From Zygnema cylindricum (lineage: Eukaryota > Streptophyta > Zygnematophyceae > Zygnematales > Zygnemataceae): a DNA stretch of 64,000 nt. Positions 27,050 through 42,556 of this stretch are shown piece by piece. The DNA is taken from the NCBI GenBank assembly GCA_037447655.1, contig JBBHKE010001813.1, forward strand, positions 1 to 64,000, in the 5' to 3' direction. A program made the translations under genes and the position numbers. Under the pieces are notes generated by a model. The model was not told the DNA's origin, searched no databases, and worked only from the letters and a program-made list of their open reading frames with translations. The number at the start of each line of letters is the position of its first letter. Position 1 is the first letter of the stretch.

Positions 27050-27845
27050 CCTCGATCCACGATCCTCGATCCTCGATCCACGATCCTCGATCCTCGATCC
27101 TCGATCCACGATCCTCGATCCTCGATCCACGATCCACCATCCTGGATCCTGAATCCACTATCCTAGATCCTCGATCCACGATCCTCGATCCACAATCCTC
27201 GATCCACGATCCACGATTGTCGATCCTCGATCCACGATCCTCGATCCACGATCCTCGATCCTTGATCCTCGATCCTCGATCACAATCCACGATCCTCCAT
27301 CCTCGATCCTCAATCCTTCATCCTCGATCTACAATCCTCGATCTTCGATCCTATATTCTCGATCCTCGATTCTCCATCCTCGATCCTCGATCTTCAATGC
27401 ACGATCCTCAATCCTCCATCCTCGATCTTTCATCCATGATCCACGATCCTCTATCCTCGATCCTCGATCCACGATCCACAATCCTCGATCTTGGATCCTC
27501 CATCCACAACGCCGATCCACTATCCTCGATCCTCGATCCTCAATCCACGATCCTCGATCCCCGATCTTCGATCCTCGATCTCGGATCCTCGATCCATGAT
27601 CCTCGATCCTCAATTTTCCATCTACGATTCTCGATCCTCGATCCTTGATCCTCGTACTCGATCCTCGATCCACAATTCTCGATCCACGATCCACCATCCT
27701 CAATCCTCGATCCACGATCCTTGATCCACGATCCTCCATCCACGATCCTCGATCCATGATCCACGATCCTCAATCCTCGATCCACAATCCACGATCCACG
27801 ATCCTCAATCCTCGATCTTCAATCCACGATCCTCGATCCTCGATC
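27050..27845. repeat. Higher-order satellite block, copy A (pairs with 41761-42556)
   Basis: About 0.8 kb of satellite with the same order of variant units and phase breaks as 41761-42556, at an offset of 14,711 bp. The irregular ATCCACAACGCCGATCCAC interruption is present in both. Confidence 0.85.
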
Positions 27846-28448
27846 CTTGAACCCCGATCCTTGATCCTCCATCCTCAGTTTTAGATCCTCAATCCTCAAT
27901 CCACCATCCTCGATCCTCGATCCACGATCCTCGATCCTCGATCCTCGAACCCCGATCCTTGATCCTCGATCCTCTCCACAATCCTCGATCCTCAGACACC
28001 GATCCACGATCCATGATCCTCGATCCTTGATCCTCGATCCACGATCCTCGATCCTCGATCCTCGATCCACAATCCTCGATCTAGATCCTCGATCCTTGTT
28101 CCACAATCCTCGATCCCGATCCTCGATCCCCAATCCTCAATCCATGATCCACGATCCAAGATCCTCCATCCTCGATCAACGATCCAAGATCCATGATCGT
28201 TCATCCTCGATCATTAATCTTTAATCAACAATCCTCAATCCTCGATCCTTGATCCTCCCTCCTCCATCCATGTTCCTTGATCCAGGATCCTCGATCCAAG
28301 ATCCTCGATCCTCGATCCACTATCCTCGATCCTCGATCCTCGTACTCGATCCTCGATCCACAATCCTCGATCCACGATCCACCATTCTCGATCCTCGATC
28401 CACGATCCCTGATCCACGATCCTCCATCCACGATCCTCGATCCATGAT

Positions 28449-28690
28449 GCTATGCATTGGTACGAACTACATGACATCCGAGTGGAGTTTAATTTTCAAC
28501 ACGCGTGAAAGGCAAGTCTGTTTTGACAATGGTCTTGCTACGTCAACAAGGTCTTAATATGCATAGAGTAACAAAGGTATTTGAAAATTGTCACAATCCC
28601 AATCCAGACCCCAAACCCAATCCCAATCCTAGTCCCTATCCAAATCCAAATCCAATCCCGATTCCGATTCCGATCGCGATCGTGATCTCG
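28449..28690. other. Non-satellite island inside the satellite, with hexamer tract
   Basis: The only clear interruption of the array. The first 150 bp are unique and of mixed composition. From about 28596 they pass into hexamers (CCCAAT, CCAAAT, then CGATTC, CGATCG), which turn into the GATCCTC heptamers at about 28690. It may be an inserted sequence, or a relic of the sequence from which the satellite grew. Confidence 0.7.
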
Positions 28691-31600
28691 ATCCTCGATC
28701 CTCGATCCTCAATCCACGTTCCTCGATCCTCAATCCACGATTCTAGATTTTCAATCCTCGATCTTCGATCCTCGATCCTCGATCTTCGATTCACGATCCA
28801 CGAACCTCGATCCTCGATATTCGATCCTCGATCCCTTTTCCCCGATCCTCGATCCTCGATCCTCGATCCTCCATCCTCCAACCTCGATCCTCAATCCTCG
28901 ATCCACGATCCATGATCCTCGATCCTCAATCCTCGATCCACGATCCACGGTCCTCAATGCTCAATCCTAGATCCTCAATCCTAGATCCTCGATCCGCGAT
29001 CCTCGATCCATGATCCTCGATCCATGATCCTCGATCGGCGATCCTCGATCTGCGATTTTCGATCCTCAATCCTCGATCCTCGATCCACAATCCTCGATCC
29101 ACAATCCACGATTCCACCATCCACGATCATCGATCATCGATCCTCGATCCTCGATCCTCGATCCACAATCCTCGATCCTCGATCCTCAATCCTCGATCCA
29201 TGATCCATGATCCTTGATCCTCGATCCACAATCCTCTATCCATGATCCTCAATCCACGATCCACGATCCTCGATCCTCGATCCTCGATCCACGATCCTTG
29301 ATCCACGATCCATGATGCTCGATCCTCGATCCTCGATCCACGATCCTCGATCTTCGATCCACGATCCTCGATCCTCGATCCTCGATTTTGATCCACAATC
29401 CATGATCCACGATCCTCGATCCTCGATCCTTGATCCTCGATCCTTGATCCTCGATCCTCGTCTTGATCCTCTATCCTCAATCCTCGATCCACGATCCACG
29501 ATTCACATACCTCGATCCTCATTTCTTGATCCTCAATCCAAAATCCTCGATCCTCCACTCTCAATCCTCAAATCCTGATCCACGATATTTGATCCTCGAT
29601 CTTCAATTTGGAATCACAATCCACGATCATCAATCCAAAATCCTCGATCCTATATACTCGATCCTAAATCCTCGATTTTGATCCTTAATCCACGATCCTC
29701 GATCCTCGATCCTCAATCCTTGACCTTCGATCCTCGATTCTCGATTCTCAATCATCGATCCTCGATCATCATCCCCAATCCTCGATCCTCGATCAACGAT
29801 CCTCAATCCTCGATACACGATCCTCGATTTTCAATCCACAATCCACGATCATCGATCCGCGATCCTCGATCAACGATTTTCAATCCTCGATCTTCGATCC
29901 TCGATCCTCAATCCTCAATGTTGATCCTCTATCCTCGATCCTCAATCCTCTATCTTCAATCAACGATCCTCCATCCTCGATCCTCCATCCTCGATCCTCA
30001 ATCTTCGATGCACGATCCTCGATCCTCGATCCTTCATCTTTGATCCTCCATCCACGATCCACGATCCTCCATCCTCAATCCTCGAACCCCGATCCTTGAT
30101 CCTCGATCCTCAATTTTAGATCCTCGATCCTCGATCCACAATCCTCGATCCTCGATCCACGATCCTCGATCCTCGATCCACGATCCACATTCCTGGATCC
30201 TCGATCCACAATCCTCGATCCTCGATCCACGATCCTCGATCCTCGATCCACGATCCTCGATCTTCGATCCAAGATCCTCGATCCTCGATCCTCGATTTTG
30301 ATCCAGAATCCACGATCCACGATCCTCGATCCTCGATCCTTGATCCTAAATCCTCGTCTTAATCCTCGATCCTTAATCGTCGATCCACGATCCACGATCA
30401 ACGATTCACATATCTAGATCCTCAATTCTTGATCCTCAATCCACGATCCTCAATCCTCCATCATCAATCGTTGATTCTTGATCCACGATCTTTGATCCTC
30501 AATCTTCAATTTGGATTCACAATCCACGATCATCGATCCAAAATCCTCGATCCTAGATTCTCGATCCTAAATCCTCGATTTTGATCATTAATCCACGATC
30601 CTCAATCCTCGATTCTCAATCCTCGATTTTCAATCCTCGATCTTCGATTTTCGATCCTCCATCGTCGATCCTCCATCCTCGATCCTCCATCCTCGATGCA
30701 CGATCCTTGATCCTCGATCCTTCATCTTTGATCCTCCATCCACGATCCACGACTCTCCATCCTCGATCCTCGATCCTCGAACCCCGATCCTTGATCCTCG
30801 ATCCTCAATTTTAGATCTTCGATCCTCAATCCACCATCCCTCGATCCTCGATCCACGATCCTCGATACTCGATCCTCGATCCACGATCCTCGATCGTGGA
30901 TCCACGATCCACCATCCTGGATCCTCGATCCACGATCCTTGATCCTCAATCCACGATCCTCTATTTTCAATCCTCGATCCTCCATTCTCGATCCTCCATC
31001 CTCGATCCTCCATCCTCCATGCACGATCCTCGATTCTCAATCCTTGATCTTCGATCCTCAATTCTCGATTCTCAATCATCGATCCTCGATCATCATCCTC
31101 AATCCTCGATCCTCGATCCACGATCCTCAATCCTCGATACACGATCCTCGATCCTCGATCTTCGATCCACGATCCTTGATCATCGATCCTCGATCCTCTA
31201 TCCTCGATCCTCGATCCTCTATCTTCAATCCTCGATCCTCCATCCTCGATCCTCCATCCTCAATCCTCAATCTTCGATGCACGATCCTCGATCCTCGATC
31301 CTCGATCCTCGAACCCCGATCCTTGATCCTCGATCCTCAGTTTTAGATCCTCAATCCTCAATCCACCATCCTCGATCCTCGATCCACGATCCTCGATCCT
31401 CGATCCTCGATCCTCGAACCCCGATCTTTGATCCTCGATCCTCAATTTTAGATCCTCGATCCTCAATCCACCATCCTCGATCCTCGATCCAAGATCCACG
31501 ATCCTCGATCCTCGATCCACTTTCCTCGATCCTCGATCCACGATCCTCGATCCACGATTCACCCTCCTGGTTCCTTGATCCACGATCCTCGATCCTTGAT

Positions 31601-34580
31601 CCACGATCCTGTATCTTTAATTCTTGATCCTCCATCCTCGATCCTCCATCCTCGATCCTCTATCCTCCATGCACGATCCTCGATCCTCGATCCTCAATCC
31701 TCGATCTTGATCCTCGATTATCGATTCTCAATCATCGATCCTCGATCATTATCCTCAATCTTCGATCCTCAATCCACGATCCTCAATCCTCGATACACGA
31801 TCCTCGATCCTCGATCTTCGATCCTCTATCCTCGATCCTCGATCCTCAATCTTCAATCCTCAATCCTCCATCCTCGATCCTCCATCCTCGATCCTCGATC
31901 TTCAATGCACGATCCTCGATCCTCGATCCTTCATCTTTGATTCTCCATCCATGATCCACGATCCTCCATCCTCGATCCTCGAACCCCAATCCTTGATCCT
32001 CGATCCTCAATTTTAGATCGTCGATCCTCGATCCACGATCCTCGATCCTCGATCCATGATCCTCGATCGTCGATCAACGATCCTCGATCCACGATCCACC
32101 ATCCTAAATCCTCAATAAACGATCTTCGATCCTCTATCCACGATCCTTGATCCACGATCCTCGATCTACGATCCACGATTCTCGATCCCCGATCCACGAT
32201 CCACGATCCTCAATCCTCGATCCTCGATCCTCGATCACGATCCACGATCCTCCATCCTCGATCCTCAAGCCTCCATCCTCGATCATTGATCATCGATCTT
32301 CGATCCTATATTCTCGATCCTCGATTCTCCATCCTCGATCCTCGATCTTCAATGCACGATCCTCGATCCTCCATCCTCGATCTTTCATCCACGATCCACA
32401 ATCCTCTATCCTCGATCCTCGATCCCTGATCCACAATCCTCGATCTTGGATCCTCCATCCACGACAGTCGATCCACTATCGTCGATCCTCGATCCTCAAT
32501 CCACGATCCTCGATCCCCGATCTTCGATCCTCGATCTCGGATCCTCGATCCATGATCCTCGATCCTCGATTTTCCATCCACGATTCTCGATCCTCGATCC
32601 TCGATCCTCATATTTGATTCTCAATCCACAATCCTCGATCCACGATCCACCATTCTCGATCCTTGATCCACGATCCGTGATCCACGATCCTCCATCCACG
32701 ATCCTCGATCCAGGATCCACGATCCTCAATCCTCGATCCACAATCCACAATCCACGATCCTCAATCCTCGATCTTCAATCCACGATCCTCAATCCTCGAT
32801 CTTCGATCCACGATCTATGATCCTTGATCCACGATACTTGATCCACGATCCTCGATCCTCAATCCTCGATCCTCCATCCTCGGTCCACAATCTTCGATCC
32901 TAGATCCTCGATCCTCAATCCACGATCCTCGATCCTCAAACTTTGATCTATGATCCATAATCCTCGATCCTCGATCCATGATCCTCGATCCTCGATCCTT
33001 GTTACACAATCCTCGATCTAGATCCTCGATCCTTGTTCCACAATCCTCGATCCTCGATCCACAATCCACAATCCACGATCCTCAATCCTCGATCTTCAAT
33101 CCACGATCCTCAATCCTCGATCTTCGATCCACGATCTATGATCCTTGATCCACGATACTTGATCCACGATCCACGATCCTCGATCCTCAATCCTCGATCC
33201 TCCATCCTCGGTCCACAATCTTCGATCCTAGATCCTCGATCCTCAATCCACGATCCTCGATCCTCAAACTTCGATCCATGATCCATGATCCTCGATCCTC
33301 GATCCATGATCCTCGATCCTCGATCCTTGTTACACAATCCTCGATCTAAGATCCTCGATCCTTGTTCCACAATCCTCGATCCTCGATCCACGATCCACAA
33401 TCCTCGATCTTGGATCCTCCATCCACGATCCACAATCCTCTATCCTCGATCCTCGATCCACGATCCACAATCCTCGATCTTGGATCCTCCATCCATGACC
33501 GTCGATCCACTATCCTCGATCCTCGATCCTCAATCCACGATCCTCGATCCCCAATCTTCGATCCTCGATCTCGGATCCTCGATCCATGATCCTCGATTCT
33601 CGATTTTCCATCCACGATTCTCGATCTTCGATCCTCGATCCTCGTACTCGATCCTCGATCCACAATTCTCGATCCACGATCCACCATCCTCGATCCTCGA
33701 TTCCACGATCCCTGATCCACGATCCTCCATCCACGATCCTCGATCCATGATCCACGATCCTCAATCCTCGATACACAATCCACGATCCACGATCCTCAAT
33801 CCTCAATCTTCAATCCACGATCCTCGATCCTCGATCTTCGATCCACGATCTATGATCCTTCATCCTCGATACTTGATCCTCGATCCACGATCCTCGATCC
33901 TCAATCCTCGATCCTCCATCCTCCGTCCACAATCTTCGATCCTAGATCCTCGATCCTCAATCCACAATCCTCAATCCTCAAACTTCGATCCACGATCCAT
34001 GATCCTCGATCCTTGATCCTCGATCCACGATCCTCTATCCTCGATCCTCGATCCTCGATCCTCGATCCACAATCCTCGATCTAGATCCTCGATCCTTGTT
34101 CCAAAATCCTCGATCCCGATCATCGATCCCCAATCCTCAATCCATGATCCACTATCCAAGATCCTCCATCCAGATCAACGATCCACGATCCATGATCCTT
34201 GATCCTCGATCTTCAATATTTAATCAACGATCCTCGATCCTCGATCCTTGATCCTCCCTCCTCCATCCATGTTCCTCGATCCAGGATCCTCGATCCATGA
34301 TCTTCGATCCTCGATCCACAATCCTCGATCCTCGATCCTCGTACTCGATCCTCGATCCACAATCCTCGATTCACGATCCACCATTCTCGATCCTCGATCC
34401 ACGATCCCTGATCCATGATCCTCCATCCACGATCCTCGATCCATGATCCACGATCCTCAATCCTCGATCCACAATCCACGATCTTCGATCCACGATCTAT
34501 GATCCTTGATCCACGATACTTGATCCACGATCCACGATCCTCGATCCTCAGTCCTTGATCATCCATCCTCGGTCCACAAT

Positions 34581-34930
34581 CATCGATCCTAGATCCTCGA
34601 TCCTCAATCCACGATCCTCGATCCTCAAACTTCGATCCATGATCCATGATCCTCGATCCTCGATCCACGATCCTCGATCCTCGATCCTTGATTCACAATC
34701 CTCGATCTAGATCCTCGATCCTTGTTCCACAATCCTCGATCCTCGATCCTCGATCCCCAATCCTCGATCCATGATCAACGATCCAAGATCCTCCATTCTC
34801 GATCAACGATCCACGATCCACGATCCATGATCCTCGATCTTCAATCTTCAATGAACGATCCTCGATCCTCAATCCTTGATCCCCCCTCCTCCATCCACGT
34901 TCCTTGATCCAAGATCCTCGATCCACGATC
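34581..34930. repeat. Higher-order satellite block, copy A (pairs with 38361-38710)
   Basis: About 350 bp matching 38361-38710 at an offset of 3,780 bp with a single visible mismatch (CGATCCACG against CGTTCCACG near 34663). This is a very recent local duplication. Confidence 0.85.
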
Positions 34931-37900
34931 CTCAATCCTCGATCCACGATCCTCGATCCTCGATCCTCGATCCTTGATCCACGATCCTCGATCCACGATC
35001 CTCGATCCTCGATCCTCGATCCACGATCGATCCTCGATCCTAGATCCTCGATCCTCGATCCTCGATCCCCAATCCTCGATCCATGATCCACGATCCAAGA
35101 TCCTCCATCCTCGATCAAGGATCCACGATCCACGATCCTTGATCCTCAATCTTCAATCTTCAATCAACGATCCTCGATCCTCGATCCTTGATCCTCCCTC
35201 CTCCATCCAAGTTCCTCGATCCAACATCCTCGATCCACGATCCTCAATCCTTCGATCCTCGATTCTCAATTCTCAATCATCGATCCTCGATCATCATCCT
35301 CAATCTTCGATCCTCGATCAACGATCCTCAATCCTCGATACACGATCCTTGATCTTCGATCTTCGATCCACGATCCTCATTCATCGATCCGCGATCCTCG
35401 ATCAACAATTTTCAATCCTCGATCTTCGATCCTCGATCCTCAATCCTCAATGTTGATCCTCTATCCTCGATCCTCGATCCTCTATCTTCAATCCTCAATC
35501 CTCCATCCTCGATCCTCCATCCTCGATCCTCGATCTTCATTGCATGATCCTTCATCTTTAATTCTCCATCCACGATCTACGATCCTCCATCCTCGTTCCT
35601 CAAACCCCGATCCTTGATCCTCGATCCTCAATTTTAGATCGTCGATCCTCAATCCATGATCCTCGATCCACGATCCACGATCCTCGATCCCCGATCCACG
35701 ATCCTCGATCCTCGATCCACGATCCTCGATCCTCGATCCACGATCCTCGATCTTCGATCCACGATCCTCGATCCTCAATTTTGATCCACAATCCACGATC
35801 CACGATCCTCGATCCTCGATCCTTGATCCTCGATTCTTGATCTTCGATCCTCAATCCTCGATCCACGATCCACGATCCACGATTCACATATCTCGATCCT
35901 AGATTTTTGATCCTCGATCCACAATCCTCGATCCTCCATCCTCAATCCTCGATTCCTGATCCACGATCTTTGATCCTCAATCTTCAATTTGGATTCACAA
36001 TCCACAATCATTGATCCAAAATCCTCGATCGTAGATCATCGATCCTAAATCCTCGATTTTGATCCTTAATCCACGATCCTCGATACACGATCCTCGATCC
36101 TCGATCTTCGATCCATGATCCTCGATCATCGATCTGCGATCCTCGGTCAACGATTTTCAATCTTCGATCTTCGATCCTTGATCCTCTATCGTTGATCCTC
36201 CATCCTCGATCCTCCATCCTCGATGCATAATCCTCGATCCTCGATCGTTCATCTTTGATCCTCTATCCACGATCCACGATCCTCCATCCTCGATCCTCGA
36301 TCCTCGAACCCCGATCCTTGATCCTCGATCCTCAATTTTAGATCCTTGATCCTCAATCCACGATCATCGATCCTCGATCCACGATCCTTGATCCTCGATC
36401 CTCGATCCACGATCCTCGATCCTCTATCCACGATCCACCATCCTGGATCCTCGATCCACGATCCTCGATCCAATATCCTTTATCTTCAATCCTCGATCCT
36501 CCATCCTCAATCCTCCATCCTCGATGTTCGATCCTCAATCCTCGATCCTCAATCCTCGATCATCGATCCTCGATTCTCGATTCTCAATCATCGATCCTCG
36601 ATCATCATCCTCAATCCTCGATCCTCTATCCACGATCCTCAATCCTCGATACACGATCCTCGATCCTAAATCATTGATCCACGATCCTCGATCATCTATC
36701 CTCGATCCTCGATCCTCTATCTTCAATCCTCGATCCTCCATCCTCGATCCTCTATCCTCGATCCTCGATCTTTGATGCACGATCCTCGATCCTCGATCCT
36801 TCATCTTTGATCCTCCATCCACGATCCACGATCCTCCATCCTCGATCCTCGATCCTCGAACCCCGATCCTCGAACCCCGATCCTTGATCCTCGATCCTCA
36901 ATTTTAGATCGTCGATCCTCGATCCACGATCCTCGATCCTCGATCCACGATCCTCGATCCTCGATCCTCGATCCACGATCCTCGATCCTCGATCCACGAT
37001 CCACCATCCTGGATCCTGAATCCACTATCCTGGATCCTCGATCCACGATCCTCGATCCACAATCCTCGATCCACGATCCACGATTTTCGATCCTCGATCC
37101 ACGATCCTCGATCCTCGATCACGATCTAGGATCCTCCATCCTCGATCCTCAATCCTCCATCCTCGATCTTCAATCCTCGATCTTCGATCCTATATTCTCG
37201 ATCCTCGATTCTCCATCCTCGATCCTCGATCTTCAATGCACGATCCTCAATCCTCCATCCTCGATCCTTCATCCACGATCCACGATCCTCTATCCTCGAT
37301 CCTCGATCCACGATCCACAATCGTCGATCTTGGATCCTCCATCCACGACCGCCGATCCACTATCCTCGATCCTCGATCCTCAATCCACGATCCTCGATCC
37401 TCGATCTTCGATCCTCGATCTCGGATCCTCGATCCATGATCCTCAATCCTCAATTTTCCATCCACGATTCTCGATCCTCGATCCTCGTACTCGATCCTCG
37501 ATCCACAATTCTCGATCCACGATCCACCATCCTCGATCCTCGATCCACGATCCGTGATCCACAATCCTCCATCCACGATCCTCGATCCATGATCCACGAT
37601 CCTCAATCCTCGATCCACAATCCACAATCCACAATCCTCAATCCTCGATCTTCAATCCACGATCCTCGATCTCGATCTTCGATCCACGATCTATGATCCT
37701 CGATCCTCGATACTTGATCCCCGATCCACGATCCTCGATCCTCGATCCTCGATCCTCAATCCTCAATCCTCCATCCTCCGTCCACAATCTTCGATCCTAG
37801 ATCCTCGATCCTCAATCCACAATTCTCAATCCTCAAACTTCGATCCACGATCCATGATCCTCGATCCTTGATCCTCGATCCACGATCCTCGATCCTCGAT

Positions 37901-38360
37901 CCTCGATCCACAATCCTCGATCTAGATCCTCGATCCTTGTTCCACAATCCTCAATCCCGATCCTCGATCCCCAATCCTCAATCCATGATCCACGATCCAA
38001 CATCCTCCATCCTCGATCAACGATCCAAGATCCATGATCCTTGATCCTCGATCATTAATCTTTAATCAACGATCCTCAATCCTCGATCCTTGATCCTCCC
38101 TCCTCCATCCATGTTCCTTGATCCAGGATCCTCGATCCAAGATCCTCGATCCTCGATCCACTATCCTCGATCCTCGATCCTCGATCCACGATCCTCCATC
38201 CACGATCCTCGATCCATGATCCACGATCCTCAATCCTCGATCCACAATCCACAATACACGATCCTCAATCCTCGATCTTCAATCCACGAACCTCAATCCT
38301 CGATCTTCGATCTACGATCTATAATCCTTGATCCACGATACTAGATCCACGATCCACGAT

Positions 38361-38710
38361 CCTCGATCCTAGATCCTCGATCCTCAATCCACGATCCTCG
38401 ATCCTCAAACTTCGATCCATGATCCATGATCCTCGATCCTCGTTCCACGATCCTCGATCCTCGATCCTTGATTCACAATCCTCGATCTAGATCCTCGATC
38501 CTTGTTCCACAATCCTCGATCCTCGATCCTCGATCCCCAATCCTCGATCCATGATCAACGATCCAAGATCCTCCATTCTCGATCAACGATCCACGATCCA
38601 CGATCCATGATCCTCGATCTTCAATCTTCAATGAACGATCCTCGATCCTCAATCCTTGATCCCCCCTCCTCCATCCACGTTCCTTGATCCAAGATCCTCG
38701 ATCCACGATT
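38361..38710. repeat. Higher-order satellite block, copy B (pairs with 34581-34930)
   Basis: Second member of the 350-bp pair. Similarity drops sharply beyond both edges, so the boundaries are those of the duplication. Confidence 0.85.
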
Positions 38711-41700
38711 CTCAATCCTCGATCCACCATTCTCGATCCTCGATCCACGATCCCTGATCCACGATCCTCCATCCACGATCCTCGATCCATGATCCACGAT
38801 CCTCAATCCTCGATCCACAATCCACAATCCACGATCCTCAATCCTCGATCTTCAATCCACGAACCTCAATCCTCGATCTTCGATCTACAATCTATAATCC
38901 TTGATCCACGATACTAGATCCACGATCCACGATCCTCGATCCTCAATCCTCGATCCTCCATCCTCGGTCCACAATCTTCGATCCTAGATCCTCGATCCTC
39001 AATCCACGATCCTCGATCCTCAAACTTCGATCCATGATCCATGATCCTCGATCCTCGATCCACGATCCTCGATCCTCGATCCTTGATTCACAATCCTCGA
39101 TCTAGATCCTCGATCCTTGTTCCACAATCCTCGATCCTCGATCCTCGATCCCCAATCCTCGATCCATGATCAAAGATCCAAGATCCTCCATCCTCGATCA
39201 ACGATCCACGATCCACGATCCATGATCCTCGATCTTCAATCTTCAATCAACGATCCTCGATCCTCGATCCTCGTTCCTCCCTCCTCCATCCTTGTTCCTC
39301 GATCCCCGATCCTCGATCCACGATCCTCAATCCTCGATCCACGATCCTCGATCCTCCATCCTCGATCTTCGATCCACGATCCTTGATCCTCATTCCGCGA
39401 TTCTCAATCCTCGATCCTCGATCCTCGATCCATGATCCACGTTCCACGCTCTATGATCCACGATCCACGATCCACAATCCTTGATCCACGATCCTCGATC
39501 CTGGATCCTCGATCCACAATCCTCGATTCCGATCCCAGATCCTCGATCCATTATCCTCCATCCTCGATCCAGGATCCTCGATCCACGATCCTTGATCCTC
39601 GATCCTCGATCCACAATCCTCGATCCTCGATCCTAGATCCTCGATCCATGATCCTCGATCCATTATCCTCCATCCTCGATCCAGGATCCTCGATCCTCGA
39701 TCCATGATCCTCGATCCATTATCCTCTATCCTCAAACCTCTATCCTCGATCCTTAATCCTCGATCATCGATCCTCAATGCTCGATCCTCAATTTTGATCC
39801 ACAATCTACGATCCACGATCCTCAATCCTCGATCCTTGATCCTCGTATTGATCCTCAATCCTATATCCACGATTTATGATCCATGATCCGCGATCCACGA
39901 TTCACATTCCTCGATCCACGATCCTCGATCCTCGATTCCCCAATTTTCGATTATGGATCCACGATCCTCGATCCTCGTTCCTCGATTTGGATTGACAATC
40001 CACGATCCACGATCCAAAATACTCGATCCTTGATCCTCAATCCTTAATCCTCTATTTTGATCCACAATCCACGATTCTAGATCCTCGATCCTCAATCCTC
40101 AAACCTTGATCATCGATTCTTGATCCTCGATCTTCGATCCTCGATTCTCGATTCTCAATCATCGATCCTCGATCATCATCCTCAATCTTCGATCCTCGAT
40201 CAACGATCCTTAATCCTCGATAAACATCATTGATCTTTGATCTTCGATCCACGATCCTCATTCATCGATCCGCGATCCTCGATCAACGATTTTCAATCCT
40301 CGATCTTCGATCCTCGATCCTCAATCCTCAATGTTGATCCTTTATCTTCAATTCTCGATCCTCTATCTTCAATCCTCAATCCTCCATCCTCGATCCTCCA
40401 TCCTCGATCCTCGATCTTCATTGCACGATCCTTCATCTTTGATTCTCCATCCACGATCTACGATCCTCCATCCTCGTTCCTCGAACCCCGATCCTTGATC
40501 CTTGATCCTCAATTTTAGATCGTCGATCCTCAATCCACGATCCTCAATCCACGATCCACGATCCTCGATCCTCGATCTTCGATCCTCAATCTTCGATCCA
40601 CGATCCACCATCCTAGATCTTCGATCCACGATCCTCGATCCTCGATCCACGATCCTCGATCCACGATCCTCGATCTTCGATCCACGATCCTCGATCCTCG
40701 ATCCTCGATTTTGATCCACAATCCACGATCCACGATCCTCGATCCTCGATCCTTGATCCTTCATCCTCGTCTTGATCTTCGATCCTCAATCCTGGATCTA
40801 AGATCCACGATCCACGATTCACATATCTCGATCCTCGATTTTTGATCCTCGATCCACGATCCTCGATCCTCCATCCTCAATCCTCGATTCCCGATCCACG
40901 ATCTTTGATCCTCAATCTTCAATTTGGATTCACAATCCACAATCATTGATCCAAAATCCTCGATCCTAGATCATCGATCCTAAATCCTCGATTTTGATCC
41001 TTAATCCACGATCCTCGATACACGATCCTCGATCCTCGATCTTTGATCCACGATCCTCGATCATCGATCCGCGATCCTCGGTCAACGATTTTCAATCCTC
41101 GATATTCGATCCTCGATCCTCTATCGTCGATCCTCCATCCTCGATCCTCCATCCTCGATGCACGATCCTTGATCCTTGATCCTTCATCTTCGATCCTCCA
41201 TCCACAATCCACGATCCTCCATCCTCGATCCTCGATCCTCGAACCCCGATCCTTGATCCTCGATCCTCAATTTTAGATCCTCGATCCTCAATCCACGATC
41301 CTCGATCCTCGATCCACGATCCTCGATCCTCGATCCTCGATCCACAATCCTCTATCTTCAATCCTCGATCCTCCATCCTTGATCCTCCATCCTCGATGCA
41401 CGATCTTCAATCCTCGATCATCGATCCTCGATTTTCGATTCTCAATCATCGATCCTTGATCATCATCCTCAATCCTCAATCCTCGATCCACGATCCTCAA
41501 TCCTCGATACACGATCCTCGATCCTAGATCTTCGATCCACAATCCTCGATCCTCTATCCTCGATCCTCGATCCTCTATCTTCAATCCTCGATCCTCCATC
41601 CTCGATCCTCCATCCTCGATCCTCGATCTTCGATGCACGATCCTCGATCCTCGATCCTTCATCTTTGATCCTCCATCCACGATCCACGATCCTCCATCCT

Positions 41701-41760
41701 CGATCCTCGATCCTCGAACCCCGATCCTTGATCCTCGATCCTCAATTTTAGATCGTCGAT

Positions 41761-42556
41761 CCTCGATCCACGATCCTCGATCCTCGATCCACGATCCTCG
41801 ATCCTCGATCCTCGATCCACGATCCTCGATCCTCGATCCACGATCCACCATCCTGGATCCTGAATCCACTATCCTAGATCCTCGATCCACGATCCTCGAT
41901 CCACAATCCTCGATCCACGATCCACGATTGTCGATCCTCGATCCACGATCCTCGATCCACGATCCTCGATCCTTGATCCTCGATCCTCGATCACAATCCA
42001 CGATCCTCCATCCTCGATCCTCAATCCTTCATCCTCGATCTACAATCCTCGATCTTCGATCCTATATTCTCGATCCTCGATTCTCCATCCTCGATCCTCG
42101 ATCTTCAATGCACGATCCTCAATCCTCCATCCTCGATCTTTCATCCATGATCCACGATCCTCTATCCTCGATCCTCGATCCACGATCCACAATCCTCGAT
42201 CTTGGATCCTCCATCCACAACGCCGATCCACTATCCTCGATCCTCGATCCTCAATCCACGATCCTCGATCCCCGATCTTCGATCCTCGATCTCGGATCCT
42301 CGATCCATGATCCTCGATCCTCAATTTTCCATCTACGATTCTCGATCCTCGATCCTTGATCCTCGTACTCGATCCTCGATCCACAATTCTCGATCCACGA
42401 TCCACCATCCTCAATCCTCGATCCACGATCCTTGATCCACGATCCTCCATCCACGATCCTCGATCCATGATCCACGATCCTCAATCCTCGATCCACAATC
42501 CACGATCCACGATCCTCAATCCTCGATCTTCAATCCACGATCCTCGATCCTCGATC
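41761..42556. repeat. Higher-order satellite block, copy B (pairs with 27050-27845)
   Basis: Second member of the 0.8-kb pair. Marker order around it (24.8-28 kb against 39.3-42.9 kb) indicates that a longer segment of several kilobases was duplicated and then diverged. Confidence 0.85.
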
